Positions 1-5,847 of a DNA stretch of 6,618 nt are shown here, piece after piece; position 1 is the stretch's first letter, and each line of letters begins with the position of its first letter. Position numbers and translations under genes: made by a program. The DNA is from an uncultured Lachnospiraceae bacterium. Lineage in GTDB: Bacteria; Bacillota; Clostridia; Lachnospirales; Lachnospiraceae. Under the pieces are notes generated by a model. That model worked only from the letters and a program-made list of their open reading frames with translations, was not told where the DNA came from and did no database searches. The DNA is taken from NCBI GenBank assembly GCA_947178115.1, contig CAMWXF010000108.1, positions 1 through 6,618 on the forward strand, written 5' to 3'.

Positions 1-1114
1 CAAGCGCCGCCGCAATCACCTTATCCATATCATAATACCGATACTGCCCCAAGCGTCCGCCGAAGATCACATGCCGCCTTGCCGCCGCTAATTCACAATA
101 CTGCGCAAAGAGCGCATCGTTACGTTCATTGTTGACCGGATAATAAGGCTCGTCGCCCTCCTGCCACTGTGCCGGATACTCCCGCGTAATCACGGTGCCG
201 GGCTGCGTCCCGAACTCAAAGTGTTTATGCTCGATGATTCTCGTATAAGGCACTTCCCGCTCCGTATAGTTCACCACCGCGTTCCCTTGATAGTTATCAC
301 ATTCCGGAAATTCTTCCGTCTCAAACCGAAGGGAACGATATTCCAGATGTCCCAGACAATATTCAAAATACTCGTCCATCATGCCGGTGTACACCACCTT
401 GCGATAAGTGTTACCCTCTTTGTCAATGACCGTCGCACCACTGTCCGTCTCCTGCTCCGTGACAAAATCCCGATAGGAAATTTCCGTCCGCACATCAATC
501 CCCTGAAGCATATTCTCTACCATAATGGTATACCCTCCGATGGGAATACCCTGATAACGGTCGTTAAAATAATTATTATCGTAAGTAAATCGAAGGGGGA
601 GTCTCTTGATGATAAAAGCAGGCAGTTCCTTACAGTCTCTGCCCCACTGCTTCTCTGTGTAGCCTTTTACCAGCTTCTCATAGACATCCGTTCCCACCAG
701 CGAAAGCGCCTGCTCTTCCAGATTCTTCGGCTCCGTAATCTGCAGCCTTCCGATCTGCTCCACAATCTTCTCTCTCGCCTGCGTCGGTGTCACCACGCCC
801 CACATCCTGTTAAATGTATTCATATTAAAAGGGAGATTATACAATTCTCCCTTATAATATGCAACCGGTGAATTTATATAGTGATTAAATTCGGTGAACT
901 GATTGACATAGTCCCATATTCTCTTGTCCGAGGTGTGAAAAATGTGCGCTCCATACCTATGAACCTGAATATCCATCACAGGCTCGGTATAGATGTTTCC
1001 CGCTATGTGCCTGCGCCTGTCAATCACCAACACCCTTCTGCCCTGCCGCTTCATCTCATGGGCAAATACCGCACCGAACAGTCCGGCGCCAACAACCAGA
1101 TAATCGTATTGCAT
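1..1114 (-). CDS. glf: UDP-galactopyranose mutase, 3' end cut by the window edge
   Basis: Flavoenzyme that interconverts UDP-galactopyranose and UDP-galactofuranose in the cytoplasm, supplying the donor for galactofuranose-containing surface glycans. Translating the minus strand from ATG at 1114 gives 371 open codons to the left edge. The N-terminus is a FAD-binding Rossmann motif, VVGAGLFGA (residues 7-15, GxGxxG). Then come HRYGAHIFHT (52-61), YTEKQWG (152-158), YFNDRYQGIPIGGY (182-195) and YTRIIEH (290-296), whose arginines (R186, R292) match the conserved substrate-binding arginines of the family. GGRLGQYRYYDMD (352-364) is the conserved C-terminal FAD-contact segment. Characterised bacterial enzymes have roughly 370-390 residues, so only a short tail is missing. 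The start overlaps the stop of the upstream HTH gene by one base (TAATG) and has a strong ribosome binding site inside that gene, so the two are probably translated together. Family assignment is very secure; the final glycan product is unknown. Confidence 0.96.
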   Translation of the reverse strand, partial: MQYDYLVVGAGLFGAVFAHEMKRQGRRVLVIDRRRHIAGNIYTEPVMDIQVHRYGAHIFHTSDKRIWDYVNQFTEFNHYINSPVAYYKGELYNLPFNMNTFNRMWGVVTPTQAREKIVEQIGRLQITEPKNLEEQALSLVGTDVYEKLVKGYTEKQWGRDCKELPAFIIKRLPLRFTYDNNYFNDRYQGIPIGGYTIMVENMLQGIDVRTEISYRDFVTEQETDSGATVIDKEGNTYRKVVYTGMMDEYFEYCLGHLEYRSLRFETEEFPECDNYQGNAVVNYTEREVPYTRIIEHKHFEFGTQPGTVITREYPAQWQEGDEPYYPVNNERNDALFAQYCELAAARRHVIFGGRLGQYRYYDMDKVIAAAL

Positions 1115-1458
1115 TAATTCTCCTCTACTGCCTTATATTTCTCTAACTGCGCATAATCCTCCATCAACTCCAACGCTTTCTTACGTCCCGTCTTGTTCAG
1201 CTTCACATAGTACTGCATCACACGATTCTCCATGATCTTGCTTCCAAGTACGCTCTTCTGGTTAAGCGGTGTAAAATCAACCGGATTCAGGTTCAGTTTG
1301 TCACACATTCTGATTACAGTGCCATACGCCATTCCCTCAATTCCTCTATCCAGGGCAGTAACCAGAGTGGAGTACGGTATCTCCATCTCGATCGCGAACT
1401 GTCTGACACTCTTATACTGCTTTAAAATTTCTGCCTTTAATATTTCTGCCTTTGTCAT
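1114..1458 (-). CDS. small helix-turn-helix (XRE/Cro-like) DNA-binding protein
   Basis: Protein of 114 residues. Residues about 16-60 look like a helix-turn-helix fold of the XRE/cI type: a scaffold helix (SVRQFAIEMEI), a turn, a candidate recognition helix (PYSTLVTALDRG) and a closing helix (TVIRMCDKLNLNPVDF). The rest (about 75-114) is charged and probably helical, ending in KALELMEDYAQLEKYKAVEEN-like sequence that may mediate dimerisation. No membrane segment or signal peptide is visible. The start at 1458 is well supported by AGGAGGG five bases upstream. The stop TAA shares its last base with the ATG of glf, so the two form one transcription and translation unit. An in-frame 15-base tandem duplication gives the N-terminus two AEILK units. 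A local transcription regulator, perhaps autoregulatory and acting in the divergent spacer, is inferred from context; its targets and ligand are not visible. Confidence 0.85.
   Translation of the reverse strand: MTKAEILKAEILKQYKSVRQFAIEMEIPYSTLVTALDRGIEGMAYGTVIRMCDKLNLNPVDFTPLNQKSVLGSKIMENRVMQYYVKLNKTGRKKALELMEDYAQLEKYKAVEEN
1118..1126 (-). promoter_or_regulatory. ribosome binding site of glf inside the HTH gene
   Basis: The minus strand reads AGAGGAGAA three bases before the glf ATG and lies within the last codons of the HTH gene. A strong Shine-Dalgarno inside the upstream gene with a TAATG junction is typical of translational coupling or reinitiation. It fixes the glf start at 1114. Confidence 0.8.
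1423..1452 (-). repeat. 15-base tandem duplication in the HTH gene
   Basis: Two adjacent 15-base units on the minus strand, AAGGCAGAAATATTA (1452-1438) and AAGGCAGAAATTTTA (1437-1423), differ at one base. They encode the repeated pentapeptide KAEIL at residues 3-12. The unit is a multiple of three, so copy-number change would keep the reading frame. Confidence 0.85.
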
Positions 1459-1463
1459 TTTAG

Positions 1464-1470
1464 CCCTCCT
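1464..1470 (-). promoter_or_regulatory. ribosome binding site of the HTH gene
   Basis: AGGAGGG on the minus strand, five bases before the ATG at 1458. It is near-complementary to the 16S rRNA 3' end and fixes the start of the HTH protein. Confidence 0.85.
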
Positions 1471-1501
1471 ATAGTGTATGATTCTGATTATTTTTGTGAA
1501 A

Positions 1502-1510
1502 ATTATATCA
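1502..1510 (-). promoter_or_regulatory. extended -10 promoter for the HTH-glf unit
   Basis: The minus strand carries TGATATAAT, a perfect TATAAT with an upstream TG (extended -10), about 30 bases before the HTH ribosome binding site. The best -35 at 17-base spacing is TTCCAT (1530-1525), which is poor, so activity would rest on the extended -10 or on an activator. No other promoter-like sequence on this strand is as good. Not experimentally supported. Confidence 0.55.
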
Positions 1511-1668
1511 TAAAATTCCCCAAAATGGAACCATCGAAACGTATACTGAACGATATTCCGTCCATTTCATCATTTTGTTGATTTTTTCCTACATATTTTT
1601 GTGCAAAAAGTCTGGTACTTTATTCCCATTTTTTACCTCTTTCTATCCAAATACAACAAAATATTTTA

Positions 1669-1697
1669 TTGTCGTAACATGCAGAAAATGCTAATAT
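1669..1697 (+). promoter_or_regulatory. sigma-A-type promoter for the first GT2-TPR gene
   Basis: A candidate -35 TTGTCG (1669-1674) is followed after 17 bases by TAATAT (1692-1697), preceded by TGC, which makes it an extended -10. A second candidate, TGATATAAA (1701-1709), overlaps just downstream. Either would give a leader of roughly 20-35 bases before the ATG at 1738. The T-rich stretch at about 1570-1660 upstream could add curvature. No flagellar sigma-28-like motif was recognised here. Confidence 0.5.
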
Positions 1698-1737
1698 ATA
1701 TGATATAAAAGATTTTTACTGTTGAAGAGGTGACGCC

Positions 1738-2835
1738 ATGATTCCTATTTCGGTATGCATGATCGCTAAGAATGAAGACAATCATATAGAAGAGTGCCTC
1801 AAAAGGCTTAGACCGTGTAAATTTGAAGTCATCGTTGTAGATACGGGTTCTGTGGACAGAACCGTGGAAATTGCCCATCGCTACGCAAACAAAGTGTTTC
1901 ATTTTGCATGGTGCGACGACTTCAGCGCTGCCAGAAACTTCTCCACCCAGCAGGCTTCTAACGACTGGGTGCTGATCATAGACTGTGATGAATATCTGGA
2001 AAATGTCAATCTCGCCGAACTGGAGGAGGTCCTTGAGAAAAACAGCCGCTCCATGGGCATGATCATCCGTAACAATCCCTATATTATTCAGGGCGTGCGC
2101 TCCATCCAATCAGAGCGCATCGGCAGATTGTTCAACCGCAAATACTGTCATTATGAGGGCAGTGTCCACGAGCAGGTATGCACGCTGGACGGAAATGAGC
2201 CGGACTCTTTCACGATACCTCTGACCTTTTATCATGAGGGCTATGTCTCCGAATCCGACAAACGTATGCGCGCCACACGTAATCTGGAAATGCTGCTACA
2301 CGACCTGACCCTCAAAGGGCCAAGCCCATATATTTATTTCCAGCTTGGACAGAATTATATCTCCCTGAACGATCTGGAGAAGGCCGCGTACTACTATCAG
2401 AAGGGTTTGGAATTAAACGCCGATCCACAATCCGCTTTTGTGCAGAGCATGGCGGAGACATACGGCTATTGTCTGGTGGAACTGGCCAAGTATGATCTTG
2501 CCATGACGCTTCGGGATAAGTATGAACTTTTCTCACACCGTGCGGATTTCGTCTATCTGATGGGCATGATCTATATGAAAAAAGGATTAAATGACAAAGC
2601 GATCGAGGAGTTTCGGAAGGCAACTACACTCTCCTCCTACTCCCGTAAAGGCGTCAACAGCTACCGCGCCAACTATAACATCGCTTCCATCTATGAGAAC
2701 ATGGGCAATCTGAACGAAGCCCGTACATACTATAAGAAATGCGGCGACTATGAACCTGCCGTAAAGAAACTGAAGGAACTTACCCCGTCTCCTGCTCCGA
2801 AGCCGATGTTTAACAGCTTCGTCCAGGGACAGTGA
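1738..2835 (+). CDS. GT2-family glycosyltransferase with C-terminal TPR repeats (paralogue 1)
   Basis: Protein of 365 residues. The N-terminal GT-A domain opens with PISVCMIAKNE (3-13), followed by VVDTGSVDRT (33-42), DDFSAARNF (60-68) and the DXD-type metal/nucleotide motif DCDE (82-85). RIGRLFNRK (127-135), VHEQ (143-146) and H166 follow and resemble the WaaE-like branch of family 2. From about residue 196 the sequence is helical with TPR-like units: YIYFQLGQNYISL, FVYLMGMIYMKKGLNDKAI (271-289) and YNIASIYENMGNLNEA (313-328). A proline-rich tail (about 350-365) ends it. The enzyme is expected to be cytoplasmic and to transfer a sugar from a nucleotide donor. GT2 plus TPR is also the layout of SunS, which glycosylates a peptide, so a protein acceptor is plausible but unproven. 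Start ATG has AGAGGTGA just upstream, and the paralogues begin at the same alignment position. Fold is secure; substrate unknown. Confidence 0.92.
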   Translation: MIPISVCMIAKNEDNHIEECLKRLRPCKFEVIVVDTGSVDRTVEIAHRYANKVFHFAWCDDFSAARNFSTQQASNDWVLIIDCDEYLENVNLAELEEVLEKNSRSMGMIIRNNPYIIQGVRSIQSERIGRLFNRKYCHYEGSVHEQVCTLDGNEPDSFTIPLTFYHEGYVSESDKRMRATRNLEMLLHDLTLKGPSPYIYFQLGQNYISLNDLEKAAYYYQKGLELNADPQSAFVQSMAETYGYCLVELAKYDLAMTLRDKYELFSHRADFVYLMGMIYMKKGLNDKAIEEFRKATTLSSYSRKGVNSYRANYNIASIYENMGNLNEARTYYKKCGDYEPAVKKLKELTPSPAPKPMFNSFVQGQ

Positions 2836-2846
2836 TGTAAACCAAC

Positions 2847-2856
2847 AGGAAAGGAA
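2847..2856 (+). promoter_or_regulatory. ribosome binding site deciding a GTG start
   Basis: AGGAAAGGAA ends six bases before GTG at 2863. The only nearby upstream ATG (2835) is followed at once by TAA. The paralogues' first residues (M-x-P-[IL]-S-V-C) align exactly with the GTG, so translation should begin there. Confidence 0.75.
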
Positions 2857-2862
2857 TCTGTC

Positions 2863-3948
2863 GTGCTGCCCATATCAGTCTGTTTGATTGCCAAAAATGA
2901 AGAAAAACATATTGATGAGTGTCTGAAACGCCTGCAGCCTTACGGATTCGAGATCGTGCTGGCAGATACCGGCTCCACGGACCGCACTGTCGAACTGGCA
3001 CGGAAATACACCGACCGAATCTATCACTTCGACTGGTGTGGTGATTTCAGCGCCGCCAAAAATTTTGCCATGCAAAAAGCCTCCCACGACTGGATACTCT
3101 CTCTCGATTGTGACGAATATACGGAGGTTATAGATCAAAAAGCGTTGCGTAAATGTATGGAGAACCATCCCCGTCATGCCGGACGCATCCTAATCCGCAA
3201 CCGTTTTACGGAAGACGGACGGACATCCTATGAGCAGGTGCGTGTCAGCCGCTTCATAAATAGGCGCTATTTTCATTTTGAGGGAGTCGTTCACGAGCAG
3301 CTTGTACCGACAGCTGCTTCTGATCGCCGAAACGCCACGCTTGATGCAGCTCCCGTCAAATATGTCTACTCCGCCCCGATTACCATTCTTCACGTAGGTT
3401 ATGACGGTACGGAAGATGAGATGCTCGAGAAATCCAAACGTAACATTACTCTTTTAGAGAAAGAGCTGGAAACCAACGGTGCCGATCCCTACATCTATTA
3501 CCAGTTGGGCCAAAGCTATCGAAAACTGCATGACTTCGAGACCGCTTTCCGCTATCTTGATCTGGGGCTTTCCATGGATGTAGATCCTTCATTGGATTAT
3601 GTGCAGAATATGGTGGAATCATACGGTTATACACTATTAGACTTAAAACAAAATCAAGATGCTCTCGGTCTGCTCGATATATACGATGAATTTGCCACGC
3701 GCGCCGACTTCGTATTCCTGATCGGGCTGATCTACATGAATAACGGATTCCTTGATCAAGCCATCAATGAATTCAAAAAAGCTACTACGATGGAAGAGTT
3801 TGCCGTGGAAGGCGTGAATAATTATAAAGCCTATTATAATATTGGTGTTATCTATGAATGTACCGGATATACTGAGGAAGCGAAGAAATCCTATCGCAAA
3901 TGCGGTGATTATCCTCCTGCCCTTACACGGCTTGAACAACTGCCTTAA
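2863..3948 (+). CDS. GT2-family glycosyltransferase with C-terminal TPR repeats (paralogue 2, GTG start)
   Basis: Protein of 361 residues, clearly a duplicate of its upstream neighbour: ungapped hand alignment of the first 90 residues gives about 56 identities. Motifs are LPISVCLIAKNE (2-13), ADTGSTDRT (34-42), GDFSAAKNF (60-68), LDCDEY (81-86), RFINRRYFHFEG (130-141) and VHEQ (143-146). Two features differ from paralogues 1 and 3: residue 60 is Gly instead of Asp, with Lys66 replacing Arg, and an insert-like segment of roughly 13 residues within about 147-172 precedes the conserved H177 region (ILHVGY). TPR-like helices are at about 210-236, 283-310 (FVFLIGLIYMNNGFLDQAI) and 325-350 (YNIGVIYECTGYTEEA). 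It lies 27 bases after paralogue 1 with no promoter or terminator between, so the two are probably co-transcribed. Expected role is sugar transfer to a glycan or protein acceptor. The divergent residues suggest a different donor or acceptor, which is inference. Confidence 0.92.
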   Translation: MLPISVCLIAKNEEKHIDECLKRLQPYGFEIVLADTGSTDRTVELARKYTDRIYHFDWCGDFSAAKNFAMQKASHDWILSLDCDEYTEVIDQKALRKCMENHPRHAGRILIRNRFTEDGRTSYEQVRVSRFINRRYFHFEGVVHEQLVPTAASDRRNATLDAAPVKYVYSAPITILHVGYDGTEDEMLEKSKRNITLLEKELETNGADPYIYYQLGQSYRKLHDFETAFRYLDLGLSMDVDPSLDYVQNMVESYGYTLLDLKQNQDALGLLDIYDEFATRADFVFLIGLIYMNNGFLDQAINEFKKATTMEEFAVEGVNNYKAYYNIGVIYECTGYTEEAKKSYRKCGDYPPALTRLEQLP

Positions 3949-3954
3949 AAGGTA

Positions 3955-4010
3955 TATTGGAATAAGTCATATGACAAAATACAAGCCCAGAATATTCTTA
4001 TAATCCAATA
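3955..4010. repeat. imperfect inverted repeat downstream of paralogue 2
   Basis: TATTGGA (3955-3961) pairs with TCCAATA (4004-4010), and inside it AATAAG-side bases ATAAG (3962-3966) pair with CTTAT (3997-4001), with a two-base bulge and a loop of about 30. It is AT-rich and lacks a following T-tract, so it is not a typical intrinsic terminator. A perfect TATAAT (3999-4004) sits in the right arm without a usable -35. Confidence 0.3.
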
Positions 4011-4023
4011 ATGAAATAAAGCA

Positions 4024-4040
4024 ATAGCAGATAATGCTAT
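4024..4040. repeat. dyad ATAGCA-N5-TGCTAT over the regulator's -10 region
   Basis: A perfect six-base inverted repeat with a five-base spacer spans the upstream part of the extended -10 of the metalloregulator promoter. Its position would suit a repressor site, but it could also be chance in AT-rich DNA. Confidence 0.35.
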
Positions 4041-4043
4041 AAT
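4035..4043 (+). promoter_or_regulatory. extended -10 promoter for the metalloregulator
   Basis: TGCTATAAT is a perfect extended -10 about 53 bases before the ATG at 4096, placing a start near 4050. No -35 is recognisable at 16-18 bases upstream (AATAAA at 17). It probably makes the regulator, and perhaps the following glycosyltransferase, independent of the upstream operon. Confidence 0.6.
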
Positions 4044-4046
4044 GTA

Positions 4047-4058
4047 ACTATTAATAGT
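4047..4058. promoter_or_regulatory. palindrome ACTATTAATAGT at the predicted transcription start
   Basis: A perfect 12-base palindrome starts three bases after the -10 hexamer and covers the predicted start. This is a common position for an autoregulatory operator, and the gene behind it encodes a dimeric DtxR/MntR-type regulator. The sequence is not a textbook MntR or DtxR box, so binding is only a hypothesis. Confidence 0.35.
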
Positions 4059-4095
4059 ATCCATATCATAATATAAAGAAAGTCAGGACAATACA

Positions 4096-4467
4096 ATGGA
4101 AATACATGAATCGGCAGAAGATTATTTAGAAACGATCCTCATCTTAAAGGAGCGATCCGGACAAGTCCGTTCTATCGATATTGCCACCGAAATGAACTAC
4201 AGTAAGCCCAGCATCAGTGTGGCTATGAAGAAGCTGCGCGAGAACGGCTATATACAAGTGGATAAGGACGGCTATATCACCCTTACCGATACCGGCTATG
4301 CGATCGCCTCCGATATCTATGACCGGCATAAAGTATTGACGGCTTTCTTCGTTTCCCTCGGCGTGGACGAGAAGACTGCCGCTGAGGATGCCTGCAGAAT
4401 TGAACATGATCTGAGCCCTGTAACCTATGAAAAGATCAGGGAACATGCACTGAAAACAGTCAGATAG
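4096..4467 (+). CDS. short DtxR/MntR-family metal-dependent transcriptional regulator
   Basis: Protein of 123 residues that should act as a metal-activated dimeric DNA-binding repressor. The N-terminal winged helix spans about 1-65: ESAEDYLETILIL (5-17), a recognition helix in YSKPSISVAMKKL (35-47) and the wing DKDGYITLTDTG (57-67). The dimerisation and metal-binding domain follows, with YDRHKVL (75-81) and DACRIEHDLS (98-107). By alignment to Bacillus MntR, D9, E12, H78, E103 and H104 match ligands D8, E11, H77, E102 and H103. MntR E99 is replaced by C100, as in DtxR (Cys102). There is no SH3-like third domain, so the length fits the short MntR-like class. A weak AGGA lies seven bases before the start. 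It has its own promoter with nearby dyads and sits among glycosyltransferase genes, which is unusual. The metal (iron, manganese or other) and the targets cannot be read from sequence. Confidence 0.9.
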   Translation: MEIHESAEDYLETILILKERSGQVRSIDIATEMNYSKPSISVAMKKLRENGYIQVDKDGYITLTDTGYAIASDIYDRHKVLTAFFVSLGVDEKTAAEDACRIEHDLSPVTYEKIREHALKTVR

Positions 4468-4532
4468 GCGAGATTTATGTCAGCGCGCTGCTTACCACAG
4501 ATTTGTTCATGCGCAAAGAGCAGCACAGAAAT

Positions 4533-4538
4533 GGGGAT
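4533..4538 (+). promoter_or_regulatory. ribosome binding site favouring the 4543 start
   Basis: GGGGAT lies four to five bases before ATG 4543, after which the protein reads MKILFIEW, a normal first beta strand of a GT-B fold. In-frame ATGs at 4477 (with AGGCGAG upstream) and 4531 are alternatives that would add 22 or 4 residues. Confidence 0.5.
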
Positions 4539-4542
4539 ATCT

Positions 4543-5715
4543 ATGAAAATACTGTTTATCGAATGGGCCAGTTTCGGAAATAATGACATAAAGGCTGCCT
4601 TTGCCGCGGAGGGGCACAGTGTGGTCTCATATCCCTTTTCCAACAGGGATTCCCGAAGAGACGAAGAACTGGAGAAAGACTTTGCCTCTTTTCTTCACGG
4701 AGAAGTGGCGGATGTCGTTTTTTCTTTTAATTATTTTCCTGTCATCTCCAATGTGTGCAAACGAGAAAATATACGTTATATTTCATGGATCTACGACAGT
4801 CCCTATGTGATGCTCTACTCCTACACTATAATCAATCCCTGTAACACCATCTATGTGTTTGATCAGGAGCTTTATATGGAATTTCACAATGCCGGCATAC
4901 AGACTGTCCATTATCTGCCGATGGCAGCAAATACGGAACGTCTGAGCAGGCTCCTGCCGGAAGAAACCGATCTCACGGCGGACGCGGATCCTATGCGGCT
5001 TCCCTATCTGTATGACATTTCCTTTGTCGGCTCCCTCTACAATGAGTCACATAACTTTTTCGACAGGATGACTACACTGTCTGACTATACGAGGGGCTAT
5101 CTGGATGCACTGATGCAAAGCCAGATGAAAGTGCAGGGCTATAATTTTATTCAAGAGTCTCTGGCGCCGATCATGGATGACCTGTATCAGGCTCTCCCCA
5201 TGGACCCTAATCCCGACGGTGTAGAGTCTAAAGAATACCTCTATGCCCAGTATGTAATCAATCGCAAGATTACCGGACTGGAGCGGGATGAGCTGATCCG
5301 TGCAATTACGCAGCATTTTCATTTTGACCTGTTTACACCCAATCAGAATTACACTATGTCCAATCTCACCAACCACGGAACGGTCGACTATTACCGGCAG
5401 ATGCCTCTGGTGTTCAGGCAGAGCAGGATCAATCTGAATATTTCCCTCCGCAGCATCAAGAGCGGTATTCCGCTGAGGGCTTTTGATATCATGGGAAGCG
5501 TCGGATTCCTGCTCAGTAATTACCAGGCTGATTATCTGGAATATTTCGTTCCGGACGAAGATTTTGTCTACTATGAGAGCAAGGAGGATCTGCTCGGTAA
5601 GATCAATTACTATCTGAATCACGAGGATGAGCGTGAAGCAATCGCCCGAAACGGATACGAGAAGGTGGCGCAGAATCATACGTTCCGACATCGGGTGCGG
5701 GAGATGTTTGCGTGA
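4543..5715 (+). CDS. CgeB-like (DUF3880 plus GT-B C-terminal domain) glycosyltransferase
   Basis: With the start at 4543 the protein has 390 residues. The N-terminal half resembles the DUF3880/CgeB acceptor-side domain: MKILFIEWASFGNNDIKAAF opening, FSFNYFPVIS (60-69) and the characteristic ISWIYDSP (80-87), then IYVFDQE (103-109) and YLPMAANT (124-131). DISFVGSLYNE (158-168) starts the linker to the second Rossmann domain. The C-terminal region (about 280-390) resembles the group-1-like donor domain, with VDYYRQMPLVFRQSRINLN (281-299), GIPLRAFDIMGSVGFLLSNY (308-327) and FVYYES (341-346). No signal peptide or membrane segment is seen, so it is a cytoplasmic sugar transferase. It lies 75 bases after the metalloregulator, in the same frame and separated by one TAG; they may share a transcript. 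The longer start at 4477 would add a cysteine-containing leader unlike the family. Donor and acceptor are unknown. Confidence 0.88.
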   Translation: MKILFIEWASFGNNDIKAAFAAEGHSVVSYPFSNRDSRRDEELEKDFASFLHGEVADVVFSFNYFPVISNVCKRENIRYISWIYDSPYVMLYSYTIINPCNTIYVFDQELYMEFHNAGIQTVHYLPMAANTERLSRLLPEETDLTADADPMRLPYLYDISFVGSLYNESHNFFDRMTTLSDYTRGYLDALMQSQMKVQGYNFIQESLAPIMDDLYQALPMDPNPDGVESKEYLYAQYVINRKITGLERDELIRAITQHFHFDLFTPNQNYTMSNLTNHGTVDYYRQMPLVFRQSRINLNISLRSIKSGIPLRAFDIMGSVGFLLSNYQADYLEYFVPDEDFVYYESKEDLLGKINYYLNHEDEREAIARNGYEKVAQNHTFRHRVREMFA

Positions 5716-5784
5716 GGGTATGAGTGTATGAGGCGTGAGACGGTCAGGAGACGGTGTTTGGTATGCCGTGAAAAGTAATCTAAG

Positions 5785-5812
5785 TTACAGCATGGAAATG
5801 ACTGTTTACTAT
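5785..5812 (+). promoter_or_regulatory. weak promoter candidate before paralogue 3
   Basis: TTACAG (5785-5790) and TACTAT (5807-5812) are separated by 16 bases, with AT-rich TATATT just after. The match is modest. The 132-base gap 5716-5847 also holds a GAGACGGT direct repeat (5737-5744, 5748-5755) and no hairpin with a T-tract. Paralogue 3 might instead be read through from upstream. Confidence 0.25.
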
Positions 5813-5847
5813 ATATTACACCATTATTTTTCCATGGAGGAAAAAAT

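Noticed and set aside
221..1117. Rightward open frames of 216 and 78 codons opposite glf
   Set aside because: They are antisense to a clear glf reading frame with conserved motifs throughout, and their translations show no recognisable domain.
1666..2109. Leftward open frames opposite the GT2 genes (also 2875-3177, 3643-3939, 6130-6597)
   Set aside because: They recur at matching places in the three paralogues because the coding strands are similar, so they are shadows and not conserved antisense genes.
4464..4581. A second frame reading GEIYVSALLTTDLF across the gap after the metalloregulator, as if its C-terminus had been frameshifted
   Set aside because: The regulator already ends where short MntR-like proteins end, and the alternative frame soon runs into the glycosyltransferase gene and stops.
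5047..5691. Leftward 214-codon open frame inside the CgeB-like gene
   Set aside because: Antisense shadow of a gene with strong family motifs; no ribosome binding logic or domain of its own.
5716..5847. An intrinsic terminator after the CgeB-like gene
   Set aside because: Only a short direct repeat (GAGACGGT twice) is present; there is no GC-rich hairpin followed by a T-tract.
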